From Halalkalicoccus sp. CGA53 (GTDB lineage: Archaea; Halobacteriota; Halobacteria; Halobacteriales; Halalkalicoccaceae), in the NCBI RefSeq assembly GCF_036429475.1, contig NZ_CP144125.1, positions 3,365,521-3,429,520 on the forward strand: 64,000 nucleotides of DNA, read 5' to 3'. Each line of letters opens with the position of its first letter. Position 1 is the first letter of the stretch. Below are positions 42,576 through 50,713 of the stretch, piece by piece. The notes beneath the pieces are model-generated. The model did no database searches. It saw only the letters and a list, made by a program, of their open reading frames with translations, and was not told the DNA's origin. Position numbers and translations under genes: made by a program.

Positions 42576-43753
42576 GCGATGACGGTCAGATTCGTGTCGT
42601 GTTCTTTCACATCTCACACGACTCATTCGGTGGCGGGTCCCAGATGCTTCTCCGCTTGTTGAAGAACCTCGATACCGAGCGATTCGATCCGATCGTTCTC
42701 GCACAGTACGAAGACGAGTTTTGCAAGCGCGCTCAACGACACAAAATTCCCGTACGTATCGTGCCATTTCGCGGAATACTCGACTCGTACAACAAATCAC
42801 TTCTCGATCAGCCCACGTACAAACTCCCACTCTTGGGCCTTCGAATCGGCCAGTTCGTTCTCTCCGCTCGATCGCTTCTGTCCTCGGCGGACGTGATCTG
42901 GTGTCAGAACATCAGGGCACTCTTGACGATACTTCCCTACGTGCTTTTCTCACGAACACCGACGATATGGAACATCGGACTCGGCGAGCGATCGACCGGG
43001 CTGATGAGGCGATTGAACTCAATCGCGCTGTTCGCCTCGGATTACGTTTTTATCGAATCCGAGGCGCAAGCGATGGACGTATTCAGCGACCGTCAGCTCT
43101 CCCGCTACAAAGAGAAGTTCGTAATATTCTACAAGGGGATCGATACCGAGGAATTCAAGCCGTCCTCAGACGATGCTAACGGTAGCGAAGTGTTTCGTGT
43201 CGGCACCGCAGCACTACTGGTTCCGCGGAAAGGGCTCGATCAGTTTATCGATTGTGCCGAGCAGATCATAGAGCGACGCAGCGACGTACATTTCTATATT
43301 GCAGGGGATACACCTCGCGACGGGGACAGTACCTACGAACGGAGGTTACGACGCCGGGTAAAGGGCGCAGGCATCGAAGACAGAGTACACTTCCTCGGGT
43401 GGGTCGAAGAAATGCCGGCGTATCTGAACTCGCTCGATCTGTTCGTACTCCCCTCACACAACGAGGGGATTCCGGGCTCGGTTCGAGAAGCACTGTCGAC
43501 CGGGTTACCCGTTGTAGCTACGGACGTCGGAGGGACATCGGAAGTGGTGATTAATGGAAAGACTGGGATACTAGTTCAACCGGGGGAGACATCTGAGCTA
43601 GTCGAAGCAGTAACGCATATACTTGAGAACAGAGAAGTACGAAAAGAAATGGGTGCCCGAGGACGCGATCATGTCACTAAAAGTTTTTCTCTTAAAGGCT
43701 ACGTCGACCGGTATGAGATGTTTCTCCAGAGAATAGAGAGGTCAAAGGGATGA
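42572..43753 (+). CDS. GT4 family glycosyltransferase
   Basis: A 393-residue GT-B enzyme: IRVVFFHISHDSFGGGSQML at the N-terminus, VGTAALLVPRKGLDQFIDCA, and the signature LPSHNEGIPGSVREALSTGL with VVATDVGG near the C-terminus. The first 45 codons match the truncated gene at 25278-25410, which is therefore a lost paralogue. It is coupled to the preceding GT4 gene. The stop overlaps the ATG (43750) of the sulfatase relic. Confidence 0.88.
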   Translation: MSDDGQIRVVFFHISHDSFGGGSQMLLRLLKNLDTERFDPIVLAQYEDEFCKRAQRHKIPVRIVPFRGILDSYNKSLLDQPTYKLPLLGLRIGQFVLSARSLLSSADVIWCQNIRALLTILPYVLFSRTPTIWNIGLGERSTGLMRRLNSIALFASDYVFIESEAQAMDVFSDRQLSRYKEKFVIFYKGIDTEEFKPSSDDANGSEVFRVGTAALLVPRKGLDQFIDCAEQIIERRSDVHFYIAGDTPRDGDSTYERRLRRRVKGAGIEDRVHFLGWVEEMPAYLNSLDLFVLPSHNEGIPGSVREALSTGLPVVATDVGGTSEVVINGKTGILVQPGETSELVEAVTHILENREVRKEMGARGRDHVTKSFSLKGYVDRYEMFLQRIERSKG

Positions 43754-44151
43754 ATCGACCGAACGATCTCCTGATCAAGATAAACACCACTCGCGTAACG
43801 AACGCGTACGATCCAGAAGTGATGCTAAATCTCAATAGGAAAGCTTCAGGGGGCACGCGATTCACGAACGCGTTCACCACAGGTCAGTGAACTCTCTCGT
43901 CTCATGCGTCGATGTTCACGGGACAGTTAGGGATTAGCGTCGGGTCCAAAGGTTGTGCCAGCCAAAACTGGCAGATGCTGTTGTCTAGAGGGACAGCCAC
44001 ACTCCGATTGGCGACGCTAATCCCTAAGTATACAAGCGACCACGATACACGCGCAGGGACGAAGCAGTTTGACCCAGAAACACCGACATTGGTCGAACTA
44101 TTTCTAGAGGATGATTACCAAACAGTCGCGATCTCGAACAATACCTGGTGA
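43750..44151 (+). pseudogene. sulfatase-fold gene relic, interrupted and truncated
   Basis: It begins MNRPNDLLIKINTTRVTNAY at an ATG overlapping the upstream GT4 stop. It matches the N-terminal third of the sulfatase at 23819-25273: FTNAFTTG, then a stop codon (TGA) replacing the APW region, SHASMFTGQ, DTRAGTKQFDPETPTLVEL and YQTVAISNNTW. The frame stops directly after NNTW and the remaining 370 codons are missing. An element bounded by 16-bp inverted repeats sits inside, after FTGQ. Confidence 0.85.
43927..44027. mobile_element. MITE-like element inside the sulfatase relic
   Basis: A 101-bp element with perfect 16-bp inverted ends: TTAGGGATTAGCGTCG at 43927-43942 and CGACGCTAATCCCTAA at 44012-44027. 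Comparison with the intact sulfatase suggests the uninterrupted sequence was ggacagtatacaagc, so the insertion is clean with at most a 1-2 bp target duplication. No coding capacity exists between the ends, so it would need a transposase in trans. No second copy was seen in the window. Confidence 0.75.
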
Positions 44152-44171
44152 GTCCAGAATTTGAGAAGGCA

Positions 44172-45689
44172 TTACTTTTCAACACCTAGCGGTCCCATCT
44201 CTTGTTGATTTAATATGTCACTATTGCTATTTCGGTACGCTATTAATAGAAGAATGGTCAAAGCAGGCGTCAAAATAATCAGATCACTCATGAGTGCCTG
44301 TAAGGCATTATTCGTCAAACCTGAGTTTCCAATTCCACTAAGAAAGAGGGCAAAAAACAAGATAGACAGTGGGCTAACTGGATTCCTATCGATTAGTCTG
44401 TAGAGTAATCTAAGTAGAGCACCATAAATGAGACTTATTAGTAAAATTCCAGGATATCCAAAATTGATATAATAGTCGCCCATTGTTCCTGGATGCCTTC
44501 CTCCGGCTGCATCCGGTAGTAACTCTCGACGGAGAACTCCGCCAGGAGTAAGGACGGGCTTGTCCGGCCAAATAGCTCGAGGAATGAAATTGAGGGGAAC
44601 ACGGGCATAGAACGCTCCGAATTGATATCCGATCTGCTCTGGGACTATCTCCGTCAGTGCGAGGAAATTATCGAACTGATCGTTGTGAACGCCTGCTGAT
44701 GCGATAGACAAGGAATCAACACCGAGAAGGGCTTCGGAAAAATTCTGACCTAATCGAAGGGACCGCAGCAGAACAACACCAATAGCAATACCGATACTGA
44801 TCAAGGGAAGACCGAGAAGTACGACCGCTGGAGGTATCGATCCGGAAAGTCGAGCGAGAATACCTCGATGAAGATCAATGAGTTCTTCAACAAAGACGAG
44901 ATATAATACTATGAATACTAAAATCAGAACGCCGAGTGCTCTACCCCGTCCCCCGAGGAGTAAAAATAAACCGACAATAGGTACGACTCCCAAGATCTCA
45001 ATTGGATTCGGAGCCCGTCTTTCAGCAAGCGCACCACAGATCCACAGCAGGTACCCGATATAGAGCGAACGGGCACCCATCACGAAGATGTTCGACCCAC
45101 TGAACACCTCGCTTCTGGGTGTGTTGGTCTGGAACATGTAGAATGGGTTTGGTTCCGGAAAGACGAACAGGAGGACACCTATCAACGAACCGAATCCGAT
45201 AATAAAGTAGAAGATCGAAATTTTCCGATATACACTACCAGAAATCGCCAGGAGATCGGGGAGATGACTATGAATCGAAAGGGAGTCAGTGATGGACGGG
45301 ACCCGGGGACCGAGAAGATAATATCCTACAAGAGTCGCTGCGAGCATAGCGACGAGTACGGCCGAAACGATCGTCATACCTGTCTCGAACGAGTGACTAA
45401 TGATCTCATGTCTGAACTCTCGATTGGAAAAGTACGAACGTTCAAGCAGGGCTGCACCGATCATCAGACCGAAGGCACAATGGAATATAATCGGCTCGAA
45501 AATATTGAGCTCGCCGCGATAGCCGGCAATAAGGATCGGCACAAGACAAAGTGCGAACCAACTACCGATCAGCAGTGGTAACAGTGAATTGGTCGTAATA
45601 AACGCCCATACACCCGCAAGGATTATGACAACGAAAGCAAGTGCGGAGAAACCTAACGCAGTGAGACGCTCAAAGCTCCCTAGCCTCAT
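44172..45689 (-). CDS. oligosaccharide repeat-unit polymerase (Wzy-like)
   Basis: A 505-residue membrane protein with about twelve hydrophobic helices and a large external loop in the second half. That loop contains YARVPLNFIPRAIWPDKPVL and RHPGTMGDYYINFGYPGI, the pattern of O-antigen/repeat-unit polymerases (R-x-IW-P-x-KP, and G-Y-x-N-F-G). It would polymerise flipped repeat units at the outer face. It is convergent with the sulfatase relic (20 bp between ends). Several gene ends here suggest rearrangement. Confidence 0.8.
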   Translation of the reverse strand: MRLGSFERLTALGFSALAFVVIILAGVWAFITTNSLLPLLIGSWFALCLVPILIAGYRGELNIFEPIIFHCAFGLMIGAALLERSYFSNREFRHEIISHSFETGMTIVSAVLVAMLAATLVGYYLLGPRVPSITDSLSIHSHLPDLLAISGSVYRKISIFYFIIGFGSLIGVLLFVFPEPNPFYMFQTNTPRSEVFSGSNIFVMGARSLYIGYLLWICGALAERRAPNPIEILGVVPIVGLFLLLGGRGRALGVLILVFIVLYLVFVEELIDLHRGILARLSGSIPPAVVLLGLPLISIGIAIGVVLLRSLRLGQNFSEALLGVDSLSIASAGVHNDQFDNFLALTEIVPEQIGYQFGAFYARVPLNFIPRAIWPDKPVLTPGGVLRRELLPDAAGGRHPGTMGDYYINFGYPGILLISLIYGALLRLLYRLIDRNPVSPLSILFFALFLSGIGNSGLTNNALQALMSDLIILTPALTILLLIAYRNSNSDILNQQEMGPLGVEK

Positions 45690-46020
45690 TCGTAGCGTTT
45701 AACGTCCCACATGAAAATAAAACTACGGATTTAGAATTAATTAGTTGGCCATTTGAAGTGACTGTACAGAACATACCTATTTTTGGAGTTAGTGGGGGCG
45801 CATTTAATTTAAATTAATTAAATAATAGTACAAAATAATTTGGATTTGCCGGTATCTTGATGGTTGGGGACTCAGAGCTGCATAGCCTTGTTCTCATGGG
45901 CGTGATTCGTGACTTCTTAGTCCTTACGTTCACTATCGTCGGCAATTTTTAGGTTACTCAATCACGACCCGAAGGCTAATCTCGGAACGGTTATTATTGG
46001 GTAGAAAATCACACAGCATA
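45690..46020. other. AT-rich intergenic region
   Basis: No gene is seen. It contains a run of A/T (aatttaaattaattaaataa) around 45810 and the TATA element of the next operon at its end. The two flanking genes diverge, so both promoters lie here. Confidence 0.5.
45991..45998 (+). promoter_or_regulatory. TATA box of the flippase operon
   Basis: TTATTATT is centred 26-27 nt before the ATG at 46021, consistent with a leaderless transcript starting at the 46-residue peptide gene. Confidence 0.45.
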
Positions 46021-46161
46021 ATGTCCGCAGTTTTTACCTTTGTTGGAGCGATCGTGGTCGCCATCGTCGCGACGCTGGTTGAGGTCATGCTCTCCAGGCG
46101 TTTCGAGAGTCATAGATCGCTCATCATCGCCGATAGCGAGTTTGGCGAGGATAATAAATGA
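46021..46161 (+). CDS. 46-residue membrane peptide coupled to the flippase
   Basis: It encodes SAVFTFVGAIVVAIVATLVE followed by VMLSRRFESHRSL and an acidic tail ending GEDNK. One transmembrane helix (about residues 4-24) and a basic cytoplasmic flank indicate a single-pass membrane peptide. A TATA box lies at leaderless distance, and the stop overlaps the flippase ATG at 46158 (ATGA). No family is recognised. It may stabilise or regulate the flippase, or act only as a translated leader. Confidence 0.55.
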   Translation: MSAVFTFVGAIVVAIVATLVEVMLSRRFESHRSLIIADSEFGEDNK

Positions 46162-47588
46162 CACTTGCCTCGAAGATCTCGACGGACATTCTCACAACGG
46201 CGATCTTCAAGGCCTCGATGAAGGTCCGCGGGCTCGTTTTCATCCCCCTGCTGACTATCTCTCTTGGGGTTTCTGATTACGGCGCCTTCGTTCAGGTCAA
46301 CGCGATCGCGACGCTCGTCGCGCTGGTCTGTTTGCTCGGTTACGACACGGGCTACGTTCGATACATCCACGAGACGGACGAAGAGGGGCGGCTGTTCGGC
46401 TCATTGTTAGCGAGCACGCTGACCGTTGCGACCGCCGGCGGGGCGCTTGTCGTCGTTATGTCGGAATTACTCGCTCGCTACACGCTCCAGACGACGGCGT
46501 ACACCACCCTTTTCGCGATTGGCGGTGCTTACGTCATCGTTCATTCGCTATTCCAACTCTCACGATCGCACTATCAGGCTACCCAACGCGTCAAGACCTT
46601 CTCGCTCATTGAGGCGATGGATGTTTACCTCTCGGTTGGCGCGGTGGCCGTCACGGTTCTCGTCTTAGGTGGGGGTGTTGAACTCGCATTTGGCACGTTC
46701 GTCGGCATCCATCTCTTAATGACGCTGTCGATGGTCGGGGACATTACTCACCGAGGTGGGATCGGAGTGCCGACATCGGCCCACGTGGTCGACTGCACAC
46801 GCTTCTCACTCGGTGCGATGGGTAACACAGTCTCAGGCTCCTTGCTCTATAAGACCGATCGTGTGCTGATCGGCTTTTTTCTCGGCGCGTCTGCAGTCGG
46901 CATCTACTCCGTAGCCTATTCCGTTGGCCAATTGATTAAGCTCTTCTACCAACCGATCAGTATCTCGTTCTTCCCGGAGTTTTCACAGCTCTGGACTCGC
47001 GGGGACCAGGACCGGATCCGGGAGTACCTCCTGCGCGGGATACGCTACGCATTGCTGATCGGTATCCCGTCGATCGCCGGATTCGCACTGGTGGGGGAAG
47101 AGGTGATGGCGCTGCTCTCAACCGACGAGATCGCTGAGGCCGGCTCCCTTCCGCTGATCCTCATCGCCTCGGCGTTGCTCATTCGTGGGATCGGATTGTT
47201 TTACAGTAAAATGTTCTACGCGAAGGGAACATCTCGGATCCCGGCCTTGATCCAGTTTGGTGCAGCGGTCGTGAACGTACCACTGAATGTGGTGTTGATC
47301 CCGATTGTCGGGATCATCGGCGCGGCGCTCGCCACGCTCATTTCGTTTTCGGGCGTCGCGCTGCTGACTGCGTCGCTCTGGCAGTATGAGTTCCGCGTCG
47401 TCCCCCAGTGGTCTGAGATCGGACTGATGGTCTTCGCCGCCGCTGTAATGCTTGTCGTCTTCATTCTACTGCCATTGCCCTGGCCAGTCGTGGTCTTGAC
47501 CGCTCCACCAGTATATTTCGGAGTTTTCGTCGCGCTCGGTGGGTTGACGGGGGAGGAGCAGCGGTTGATCAAGCAAGTCGTTCGGTAA
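46158..47588 (+). CDS. polysaccharide flippase (Wzx-like)
   Basis: A 476-residue protein with about fourteen helices. Signature segments include TKASMKVRGLVFIPLLTISL-like text at the start (residues 14-33), SLLYKTDRVLIGFFLGASAV and YSVGQLIKLFYQPISISFFP, as in polysaccharide biosynthesis transporters. It moves lipid-linked glycan across the membrane. It is GC-rich, unlike the flippase at 29659-31107, and is coupled to a 46-residue membrane peptide upstream. Confidence 0.87.
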   Translation: MTLASKISTDILTTAIFKASMKVRGLVFIPLLTISLGVSDYGAFVQVNAIATLVALVCLLGYDTGYVRYIHETDEEGRLFGSLLASTLTVATAGGALVVVMSELLARYTLQTTAYTTLFAIGGAYVIVHSLFQLSRSHYQATQRVKTFSLIEAMDVYLSVGAVAVTVLVLGGGVELAFGTFVGIHLLMTLSMVGDITHRGGIGVPTSAHVVDCTRFSLGAMGNTVSGSLLYKTDRVLIGFFLGASAVGIYSVAYSVGQLIKLFYQPISISFFPEFSQLWTRGDQDRIREYLLRGIRYALLIGIPSIAGFALVGEEVMALLSTDEIAEAGSLPLILIASALLIRGIGLFYSKMFYAKGTSRIPALIQFGAAVVNVPLNVVLIPIVGIIGAALATLISFSGVALLTASLWQYEFRVVPQWSEIGLMVFAAAVMLVVFILLPLPWPVVVLTAPPVYFGVFVALGGLTGEEQRLIKQVVR

Positions 47589-47891
47589 CCACGCATCAAC
47601 ATTCGAAGTTATAGGGCAGATCGTCATCGGTCCACTCCGAACCCTCCTTCCAATCCTTCTCCGTCTATTGTGATATCCTATTATTTTTAAGGGTCATTCG
47701 TCGTTTAACAGTCGCAAACGACCTTATTTCCTTTCATTTATATAATCAAGATGGAATAGTGGCTGTAATCGCACTTATGGTAGTATACGTTGCAGCGCAA
47801 TGCATACTTAATAAGCCCCGATCTCAAGGGTATCGTTAGTTCCGTACGCCTGCTACAGTCGCCGCGTGTTGCGTTGATCGGTGCGTAGGTC
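47589..47891. other. intergenic region, no gene seen
   Basis: About 300 bp between the convergent ends of the flippase and the first ATP-grasp gene. It is AT-rich around 47690-47760 and no frame with protein character was found. Confidence 0.4.
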
Positions 47892-49031
47892 TCAGAAAGC
47901 GTCGTGATATTCGAAGAATCTTCGCGTTCGTTTATCAGCTAAGAAAGGGCGATGTACCTGCATCATTTCGATTGTGGGCCGTGAGTTTCCTTCGATCACC
48001 TTGATGTTCCCATGAGATAGCACGATATCCCAGGCATTCATGGGAACGTACCAGAAGGTTTCTGCCATTTCGCAACAGGCGGTACAAATCCTGTCCCACT
48101 GCGGTATTTTTATTCCCTCAATTTCCGCGCCCGTATTGGGGTGTTCTCGATACCACTCAACGACGGTTGATTCAGGGAATCGGACAGCCTGTAAAAGCGT
48201 GCCACTGTCCAAATCAACCCCGACGGAAAGTCCGCCACTATCCCAGTTGTCGACTGGTGCCGACCCGTCGTTTCCAAATCGATGGATCGCATCGGCGACG
48301 TATGGTTCGTCTAGGTCATAATCCCAGAGTGTGATCAATCGGATCGTGTTCACCGAGTCGGGATAGATCGACGCTGCATAATCAGCCTGCTCAACGAACT
48401 CAACAGCGATATAGACGCTATCTCCAATCTTAGACATAAGATCCCCAATGGTTTCAGGACCACCGGTGATTGATACGTCGCTTCCGTTCCATACGAGGAC
48501 ATAGACGCCGACCCCTCCGTTCCCATTCTCTGGTTTAATAACTATCTTTCCATGTACTTTCAATTTCCGCCGGAGCCAGTCCTCGGCGTCCTCATTTTTG
48601 AGGACTAAATCCTTGGTATAGGCCTTTCCCTTAGTGACCAAACCATAGAGTTCGGGAAGATACTCTGGATGGGAGCTCTCCATTAACAGATGAAACGGAT
48701 ATTTTCGAGTTGGAAACGCTTGTTCATGCCCATTTGCCCGTTTCCGATGGCGCATATTAACGTCGTTTAGGTAATCCTCAAAACTGTACTTATCGAAGTT
48801 ATAAAGAATGCCTGAGGATGTAGCAAATCCATTCCGATAGAAGGAGAGACGCTTTTTTAACGGGATGTCGTCTCTAAACTTTACTTCCTTTTCTTTCATT
48901 GCCAAGTCTGTCCATCCTAGTGCCTTTCGCTGGGCAGTTTTCGCCCCATTCCATGAGAGGGATACGATGTCCGCACCGGAAATCATGCCGACTGTCGAAT
49001 GCCAAACCGTATTTATGTTCCGGAAAGTCAT
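47892..49031 (-). CDS. sugar-transfer-associated ATP-grasp protein
   Basis: A 379-residue protein of the ATP-grasp superfamily, resembling the sugar-transfer-associated group. KIVIKPENGNGGVGVYVLVW is the nucleotide-binding loop, VEFVEQADYAASIYPDSVNTIRL the central strand-helix, and LSHGNIKVIEGNSRPTIEM the metal-binding E-x-N near the C-terminus. ATP-grasp enzymes join a carboxylate to an amine or thiol. In exopolysaccharide loci this subgroup is thought to attach amino acids or similar groups to sugars. It is paralogous to the gene at 49406-50542. Confidence 0.75.
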   Translation of the reverse strand: MTFRNINTVWHSTVGMISGADIVSLSWNGAKTAQRKALGWTDLAMKEKEVKFRDDIPLKKRLSFYRNGFATSSGILYNFDKYSFEDYLNDVNMRHRKRANGHEQAFPTRKYPFHLLMESSHPEYLPELYGLVTKGKAYTKDLVLKNEDAEDWLRRKLKVHGKIVIKPENGNGGVGVYVLVWNGSDVSITGGPETIGDLMSKIGDSVYIAVEFVEQADYAASIYPDSVNTIRLITLWDYDLDEPYVADAIHRFGNDGSAPVDNWDSGGLSVGVDLDSGTLLQAVRFPESTVVEWYREHPNTGAEIEGIKIPQWDRICTACCEMAETFWYVPMNAWDIVLSHGNIKVIEGNSRPTIEMMQVHRPFLADKRTRRFFEYHDAF

Positions 49032-49405
49032 TCCGGTTTGACGGGGTGGGACCGTTGATATATAATTTAGTTATCAAAATTTCTAATGGCTTTTCACACA
49101 GTCTGGCCGGCAGTTTGTGTAGTAAATTTTCAATTGTGCTAAGTATGATTATGTGCTCAATACAAAAATGAAGCGCTTTCTTAATTGTGGCAGAATGAAT
49201 TTCGTCATCTAGTTATCACTAAGGCGCTTGAGATGTTTGCCAATGAGAAGGATAAATACTGTTGTTGAAGATCTAATAAATTTTGGGTGTTGGGTGGACA
49301 AGGGATCAGTCATCGGAAATCTTCAAAAATATATGATCTTTAAAATATTGGTAAAAAGTAATTAATTTTATAAGTAAACATAATTTGGCTTGTGTTTTTA
49401 ATTGG
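49032..49405. other. AT-rich intergenic region
   Basis: About 370 bp between two same-strand ATP-grasp genes. It is visibly AT-rich and no gene was seen. It probably carries the promoter of the downstream (47892-49031) gene. Confidence 0.45.
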
Positions 49406-50542
49406 CTAAATTACGCCGTGACACTCGTAGAAATGTCGTACTCTATCGTTTCTGAGGAGTGGTTCGTGTACTTGGATAGAACGGGTGTTAGTATGGTTAT
49501 TCGCTTCAATAATCCTGAATTCACCCGGCCCAGTAACTATGAGATCCCAGCCGAGATACGGGATGTGCGAGAGTTCTGCAGCGATATCGATTAGTCGATC
49601 CGTGATACGATTCCATCCAGGAATGACAGTCCCTGTTATCTGTGCGCCTGTATCGGGGTGAGCGTCGTACCAGGTTCGTTCACCACTGTATGGGAACTGA
49701 ACGGCCTGAGAGAGCTCTCCCGTCCTGGCATCAATACCTGCCGAGAGACCACCCTGAGAAAAGTTATCAAGCGCTCCGGAAAGTGATGTCCCCATCCGGT
49801 GCATCTGACCAGCGAAGAAGGGTTCGTCCGCTTTCTCATCGTACATCGTTAGCACGCGGATTGAATTAGGAGTTTCAGGGTAGAGGTCTCTAGCGTAGTC
49901 TGCCTGTGAAACGTATTCTGTGATAATATACTCCTCAAGGGTCTGAACGTGCTCAATGAATTCACGTTTTGAATGTAAATCACCGTTGATTAGGTAGCCA
50001 GCACCTACTTTTTGAAGGATATAAACGCGTGATCCACCACCCCCTTTGACGTACTTTGCGACGAGCCTTTTGTTTGAGTGAAGCCGGTTCAGTATCCACT
50101 CGGTAGCATCACTTGTGCCCGTCCCAATCGCGTCAACATGATGGAATCGTCCAGAACGGAGATAGCCGTAGAGGTCGGGTAGGTGTTCGTTGAACTGGGA
50201 CAGTGCGTTATGAAAAAGTAATTTGTTTCCAACAACAATACTCCACTGACCGTTGATCCGAGGAGTCTTGACGTATCGCTGGTAATCCGTGAGATATTCC
50301 GAATCATCGACATCCTGCAACTGGTAGAGGGCGTCGCTCTGGCTGAGAAACCCACGCCGCCAAAGCGATAGACGACGTACTTTCGACATAGGAAATCGAT
50401 CTTTCGTCGTATATTCTGTGTGCGCAAGCGTGAACCATCGGTTGACTGGATGGGGCGGGACGTTTTTTCCCGCAGCGACAGCCAAAGAGGTAAATCCTTC
50501 TGATTTTAGCATTCGAAATGCTTTTGAGCTTCGATAGGACAT
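49406..50542 (-). CDS. sugar-transfer-associated ATP-grasp protein
   Basis: A 378-residue paralogue of the previous ATP-grasp protein. KRLVAKYVKGGGGSRVYILQ is the glycine-rich nucleotide loop, ITEYVSQADYARDLYPETPN the matching central segment, and TGPGEFRIIEANNHTNTRSI the metal-site E-x-N. It shares with its neighbour LxQADYA-x-x-YP and the SNTIR-like NSIRVLTMYD. Tandem paralogues suggest two successive or alternative decorations. It lies next to the asparagine-synthase-like gene. Confidence 0.75.
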   Translation of the reverse strand: MSYRSSKAFRMLKSEGFTSLAVAAGKNVPPHPVNRWFTLAHTEYTTKDRFPMSKVRRLSLWRRGFLSQSDALYQLQDVDDSEYLTDYQRYVKTPRINGQWSIVVGNKLLFHNALSQFNEHLPDLYGYLRSGRFHHVDAIGTGTSDATEWILNRLHSNKRLVAKYVKGGGGSRVYILQKVGAGYLINGDLHSKREFIEHVQTLEEYIITEYVSQADYARDLYPETPNSIRVLTMYDEKADEPFFAGQMHRMGTSLSGALDNFSQGGLSAGIDARTGELSQAVQFPYSGERTWYDAHPDTGAQITGTVIPGWNRITDRLIDIAAELSHIPYLGWDLIVTGPGEFRIIEANNHTNTRSIQVHEPLLRNDRVRHFYECHGVI

Positions 50543-50713
50543 CTGTTCGACGATCCTGCCTAGTCAAAGTTAAAGATTCTTAACTTCGTATCGCTATAAA
50601 TGTCAGCTTATTTATCACATTCCCAATCTGGTTTAATATATAAAATATATAATATTTTCTGGTTAGTTATAATCGGTTCCAGGGTCAAGGTTCGAAGGTC
50701 TTTCGTTCAGTGA

